Of a stretch of 64,000 nt of DNA, positions 60,412 to 64,000 are shown piece after piece (position 1 is the stretch's first letter; every line of letters starts with the position of its first letter). A program made the position numbers and the translations under genes. The notes under the pieces were generated by a model that saw only the letters and a program-made list of their open reading frames with translations, had not been told where the DNA came from and did not search any database. The stretch is from NCBI GenBank assembly GCA_046533095.1, contig JAJQRA010000004.1, positions 90,775 through 154,774 on the forward strand, given 5' to 3'. The stretch is from ZAX-1 sp046533095 (lineage in GTDB: Bacteria; Bacillota; Clostridia; Lachnospirales; Lachnospiraceae).

Positions 60412-60786
60412 TTGGACGAATACAAATTAGGTGAAATGGAAACACGGTTTGCTGACATCATCTGGGAGAACGCGCCGATCAATTCCGGCGAACTTGTGCG
60501 CCTTGCCGGGGACATCTTAAACTGGAAGAAGTCCACTACTTACACGATGTTGCGACGGCTCGTTGACAGGGGGATTTTCAAGAACGATAACGCCTTAGTG
60601 TCGGTTGTAAAAACACGCGATGAGTTCTTGTCAGGGCAAAGCTGCCGCTATATCGACGACACATTTGGCGGCTCTTTACCACGGTTCATCACTTCCTTCG
60701 TCAGCGGACGAAAACTCAGCGATAAACAGCTGGAAGAAATCAAGTGCCTGATAGATGCATACAGGGAGGGCAACGCCAATGATTGA
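60412..60786 (+). CDS. BlaI/MecI/CopY-family transcriptional repressor
   Basis: 124 residues, winged helix: FADIIWENAPINSGELVRLAGDILNWKKSTTYTMLRRLVDRGIF, followed by a dimerisation region SFVSGRKLSDKQLEEIKCLIDAY. It starts at TTG behind AGGAGGG. Its last codons overlap the BlaR1-like gene. Such repressors are cleaved when the membrane partner senses a signal, classically beta-lactams; no beta-lactamase gene is seen here. Confidence 0.93.
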   Translation: MDEYKLGEMETRFADIIWENAPINSGELVRLAGDILNWKKSTTYTMLRRLVDRGIFKNDNALVSVVKTRDEFLSGQSCRYIDDTFGGSLPRFITSFVSGRKLSDKQLEEIKCLIDAYREGNAND

Positions 60787-62557
60787 AATTTTTCTAACCG
60801 TACTGAATATGAGCCTGACAGCAAGCTTTGTCATCGCCGCGCTGTGTGTGGCGCGGCTCGTTCTAACATGGATAAAAGCACCGAAATGGATTAGCCTCGC
60901 GCTGTGGGCAGTAGCGGGGTTTCGGCTTGCCACACCGTTTACCATTGAGAGCGTGTTTAGTTTACTTCCATTTAAGCCCCAGCCGGTTCCGCAAGATATC
61001 GCTCTACAGCCAATTCCACGCATTGACAGCAAAATTTCGTTCTTTGACCGCTCCGTTAGTGGGTCACTTCCCGTCGCCACGCCCTTTTCCAGCATAAATC
61101 CCTTGCAGATTTGGATTGCAGTCGGTTCCTATCTCTGGCTTACAGGAATCGCGGTCATGCTCCTATACGCCATTGTTTCTTATATTCGCCTAATGCGCAA
61201 CAGGGACAGCATGGCCACACCGTTTGTCTACGGCTTTCTGCGCCCTAAAATCTACATTCCGCAGGGGCTAAATGCCAAAGAGCTCCGCTATGTCACACTC
61301 CATGAGCAAACACATATCAAACGTAGGGATTACCTCCTAAAACTATGCGCATTCGTGCTGCTTTGCGTACACTGGTTCAATCCGTTTGTATGGGTAGCGT
61401 TCGTGCTGATGTGCGCTGATATGGAGATGTCCTGCGACGAGCGCGTTCTGCGTGAGCTAGGAATGAGCGTCAAGGCAGACTATGCGCAGACACTCCTGTC
61501 CCTGTCGGCTAATCACCGAATACGAAACATTTCACTGATCGCATTTGGTGAGGGAAACCTAAAAGCAAGGGTAAAAAATGTGCTGAGCTTCAAAAAACGC
61601 TCATGGATTATCATGATCGTCGCCGTTTCGCTTGTCACGGCATTGAGTGTAGGCTTCGCAGTGAACAGAGTGCAAACTTTCGACACAAAAGCCTTGACCA
61701 TCGCCGAAGCTACGATAAGCGATAAAGGGAAATCGACAACGATCGCATTAGGCGACCGTAAAAATATTCCCTATATTGAACTTGGCTCAACCGTAAGCCT
61801 TGACTTTAAAGAAAACCGGCCTAAATCTGTCAGCGTCATTGAGGTAATCGCAAAACCAGATGGCTCTCGTAAATACAAAGAAGAAACAGATAAAACACTT
61901 GAAGTTGAATCTTCCGGCACGAATCTGGTTACGTTTGTGATTGAAAAAAATCACGGCGATGCTTTGAGTTCCAATTCCGATGACTACTTATCCGGCAATG
62001 CTTTTCGATGGTACCGCATTCTTCTTGCCGATAATGGGAAAGGTACGGCAGAATATGGGCTGTGGGTGAGAACTGACCCCGCAATCATTTTTGAGCAGCA
62101 AACACCGTCTGCTTTGCCGCCACTAAAAGACCTTTCTGCAGATTATGGCACATTTGACAACCGGGAACAGGCCATTGCCGACGGTGTCTATGTAAATATT
62201 CAAGGGAAAGATATTTATAATCAAGTAGCAGTTGACGCTTTCTACACGAGTGCGCTTACCGGGGCAGCGGCATTTATGCGGATGATTGTATACACGGTTG
62301 AAGGCGACCCGATCATCGAAGATTTCGAATATGACGGCAAAGTTTTCACCGTCACATCCGACAATAGCCGCGATAAATTCGGCGACTTTGGCAATCAGAA
62401 CTTTCCTGTGCAGACGTATCAATATCTGATAAAACTTGGCGATGCGTGGTCATTGAGCCAGGTTGAAGCTGACAAATCAGCTGGACTTTCTATGGGTTTT
62501 ATTCCCGCACCGTCAGAAAATGTAACTGTGCCCAAACAGACACCAACAAAACCATAG
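60779..62557 (+). CDS. BlaR1/MecR1-type M56 membrane metallopeptidase
   Basis: 592 residues. Several helices surround the zinc peptidase motif HEQTH (175-179), with a downstream acidic region MEMSCDERVL and helix WIIMIVAVSLVTALSVGFAV. The C-terminal ~280 residues are extracytoplasmic but do not look like the penicillin-binding sensor of BlaR1 (no SxxK/KTG set seen); they resemble the DUF-type sensor tails of clostridial M56 proteins. The ATG at 60779 overlaps the repressor stop. The ligand is unknown. The tail ends in PSENVTVPKQTPTKP, possibly shortened. Confidence 0.9.
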   Translation: MIEIFLTVLNMSLTASFVIAALCVARLVLTWIKAPKWISLALWAVAGFRLATPFTIESVFSLLPFKPQPVPQDIALQPIPRIDSKISFFDRSVSGSLPVATPFSSINPLQIWIAVGSYLWLTGIAVMLLYAIVSYIRLMRNRDSMATPFVYGFLRPKIYIPQGLNAKELRYVTLHEQTHIKRRDYLLKLCAFVLLCVHWFNPFVWVAFVLMCADMEMSCDERVLRELGMSVKADYAQTLLSLSANHRIRNISLIAFGEGNLKARVKNVLSFKKRSWIIMIVAVSLVTALSVGFAVNRVQTFDTKALTIAEATISDKGKSTTIALGDRKNIPYIELGSTVSLDFKENRPKSVSVIEVIAKPDGSRKYKEETDKTLEVESSGTNLVTFVIEKNHGDALSSNSDDYLSGNAFRWYRILLADNGKGTAEYGLWVRTDPAIIFEQQTPSALPPLKDLSADYGTFDNREQAIADGVYVNIQGKDIYNQVAVDAFYTSALTGAAAFMRMIVYTVEGDPIIEDFEYDGKVFTVTSDNSRDKFGDFGNQNFPVQTYQYLIKLGDAWSLSQVEADKSAGLSMGFIPAPSENVTVPKQTPTKP

Positions 62558-62592
62558 ATACAAGCCTTTGATTCCCCTATGCTCTTAAGAAA

Positions 62593-62784
62593 TTCAAAAA
62601 AGGCATAAAAACGGCACTCGTCAAGAAAAACGGCACTACGTCAACAACAATTTCAAAACTGGCAAAAGGCAAGGTATATTATGTAAGGCTACGTGCCTAC
62701 AAAACCGCAAAAGCGGACGCAAAGAACACAAAGATTTATGCGACATGGAGTCCAATAAAGACAACAACCAAGGTATCAAAATAA
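62593..62784 (+). pseudogene. C-terminal remnant of a fibronectin-III-like surface protein
   Basis: A frame without start reads FKKGIKTALVKKNGTTSTT, then KLAKGKVYYVRLRAYKTAKA and KIYATWSPIKTTTKVSK ending in TAA at 62782. This matches the last strand pattern of Fn3 domains at the ends of clostridial surface proteins. A terminator follows. The rest of the gene is gone. Confidence 0.65.
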
Positions 62785-62800
62785 AACAATCGGAAATAGA

Positions 62801-62845
62801 AAAGACTGCCAAGCAGGGCACCACCCATGCTCCGGCAGTCTTTTT
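62801..62845 (+). terminator. Rho-independent terminator
   Basis: AAAGACTGCC (62801-62810) pairs with GGCAGTCTTT (62834-62843) followed by TTT. It ends the remnant gene region and lies between convergent genes. Confidence 0.85.
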
Positions 62846-62849
62846 GCAA

Positions 62850-64000
62850 CTAGACGATCACGTCAAATATCCGCTTTCCATCAAATTCCACCCATACAGC
62901 TTTCGGCTGCCTGTTCTTGTCCTTACGGAAGTCAAATGTAACAAGATAGCCGATATCTGAATGTCTGCTGTCAAGATAAGCCGACAGCTGTTCGTAGGCC
63001 TGTTCGTGTTTGACCTCCCCGTGCCAAATTTTCAACTCTAAAATAAACTGGTCTTTCATAAAGTCCACAACGATATCCATCCGCCGCAGACCGGTCAGCT
63101 GGTTCTCGATGTGGTAGAACCCCTACCCGTTAATCAAAGGCTTTAGGTAGGTGAGGAACCGTAGGCACCATGCCGCTCTAAAAATGCGGAATCTTCCCGA
63201 TGGAAAATATCTTCGTAGTGTTCCGCAAATTTTGTCAAGCACAGCTCCATATCGAACTGGCCGTTTTGGATGATGGCATGCTGCCACGAATCCAAATCTT
63301 GCGTAGGGGTAGAGCCAGTATCGTTTTTTGAAATAAAATAATTCGTAAGGAAAATCGAAAAAACCGTATTTGCAATCTGCACGCTGCGATCCGTGGCTTT
63401 TACAATACCATAGACAGTTCCAAGCGATATTAATGGGTTGTAGGCATTATAGTCATAGTGCCGACCAACGATAATGATATTGTAGATGAAATCATAGAGT
63501 TCGCGGCTGTTCTCTAAGTTTTTGCTCATGTCGGAAAATAAAGTGTTCGTTTCCCTTAAAATGATTTTTACCGCTGACTGCACTCCAAAAACGGTCCAGT
63601 CAGCATCTAAGTTCACATCGATCCTTTGGCAAATCCGCGAAGCTAAAAAGGGGTATCCGCCTGTATAGTCATAAATCTCTTGTGCAATCAGGGGGATATC
63701 CATCCCGGTATGGTGCTCGTCCTCATATTGTTTTAGCATTGCCTCTATTTCCTATGCTTGAAAGGACATGTCAACCTCGTCGATAAACAGGACGACTTTT
63801 CTCCCCTTGCATAAAGCGGCGGCGCTTGCTGACAGTTCTTTAAAGCTATGGGGGCAGAGCTTTCCCCATTGCTGGAGGCCTTCTTTTGGCATGGAAGAAA
63901 ACTCCAAAGCATCTGCAGGCACCTCGCTAAAGCTTGCACAAAAAAGCTCTTCGCTTTCAAACGGTTTGCTTCCAATTCCCTCAAAGCTAAGGGAGGCCAC
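62850..64000 (-). pseudogene. AAA-ATPase_like / PDDEXK protein, decayed (partial)
   Basis: Three pieces of one gene, read right to left. At 64000-63752: LSFEGIGSKPFESEELF, HSFKELSASAAALCKGRKVVLFIDEVD (Walker B), then MSFQA and an in-frame TAG. After the stop the same frame continues EIEAMLKQYEDEHHTGMDIP, IYDYTGGYPFLASRIC. About 100 codons normally between two similar VD motifs are missing, so a deletion joined them. Near 63165 a frameshift occurs and near 63124 a second in-frame TAG (LKPLING-stop-GFYHIENQLTGLRR). The nuclease-like C-terminus MDIVVDFMKDQFILELKIWHG is intact. The N-terminus lies beyond the window. Such genes are common, multi-copy accessory genes in this group. Confidence 0.85.

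Noticed and set aside
62850..64000. Stop-codon (TAG) reassignment
   Set aside because: Two in-frame TAGs coincide with a frameshift and a deletion in the same gene, and all other genes use TAG as normal stops.

Overview
The window looks like a chromosomal segment of a low-to-moderate GC Gram-positive anaerobe of the class Clostridia, most likely Lachnospiraceae. This rests on the protein families seen (DUF4179 anti-sigma factor, DUF6110/P-type ATPase pair, BlaI/BlaR pair, PDDEXK-type AAA ATPase, LCP protein), strong AGGAGG ribosome sites, and a wall of short operons. The assignment is inferred from family content; no rRNA or tRNA gene was seen.

Layout. 1-5258: the N-terminal part of a HEAT-repeat protein, a membrane-anchored peptidoglycan amidase, two tandem Xi-class glutathione transferases, a GNAT acetyltransferase and a small membrane protein. 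5353-11210: the most interesting block, a minus-strand operon reading cysteine synthase, JAMM peptidase, MoaD/ThiS-like sulfur carrier, MoeB-rhodanese, Family 2A (SrpI-type) encapsulin, and a cysteine desulfurase with a long repetitive N-terminal extension. It couples a predicted protein-shell desulfurase compartment to a CysO-type thiocarboxylate route to cysteine. 11207-19151: late cobalamin genes (cobA-hemD, cobO, a CobD-type decarboxylase, cbiB, two CobU-like genes, cobS, cobT), with a decayed integrase fragment just upstream. 19467-22081: coiled-coil protein, ECF-type sigma factor and its DUF4179 partner. 22246-31871: glyA; an iron block (P1B-type ATPase with an unusual metal motif, DUF6110, feoB, feoA under a palindromic operator); serA and serC. 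32087-36826: leuB-ilvD-ilvB. 37112-38887: a tandem GTPase with a broken C-terminus. 39038-43283: yajC, tgt, aroC, a 6-phosphogluconolactonase-like gene. 43445-58195: an exopolysaccharide locus (CapE/CapF/CapG for UDP-N-acetyl-L-fucosamine, chain-length regulator, polymerase/ligase-like protein, LCP transferase, two DUF2142 proteins, GT2, flippase). 58720-64000: AraC regulator with a Cys-rich partner, BlaI/BlaR1, a fibronectin-like gene remnant and a decayed AAA-ATPase/PDDEXK gene.

Beyond genes, three patterns run through the segment. First, at least fourteen gene boundaries carry short tandem duplications (15-72 bp units, 2-4 copies) that often copy the last codons, the stop and the next ribosome site of a gene. 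Second, a MITE-like repeat family with a 14-15 bp terminal inverted repeat is present, one copy with a 9-bp target duplication. Third, a second hairpin repeat family has TAAGGRACNGT-type ends.

Genes work together mainly as sulfur/cysteine assembly, corrinoid completion, iron uptake and possibly storage, serine and branched-chain amino acid synthesis, and cell-surface polysaccharide production.
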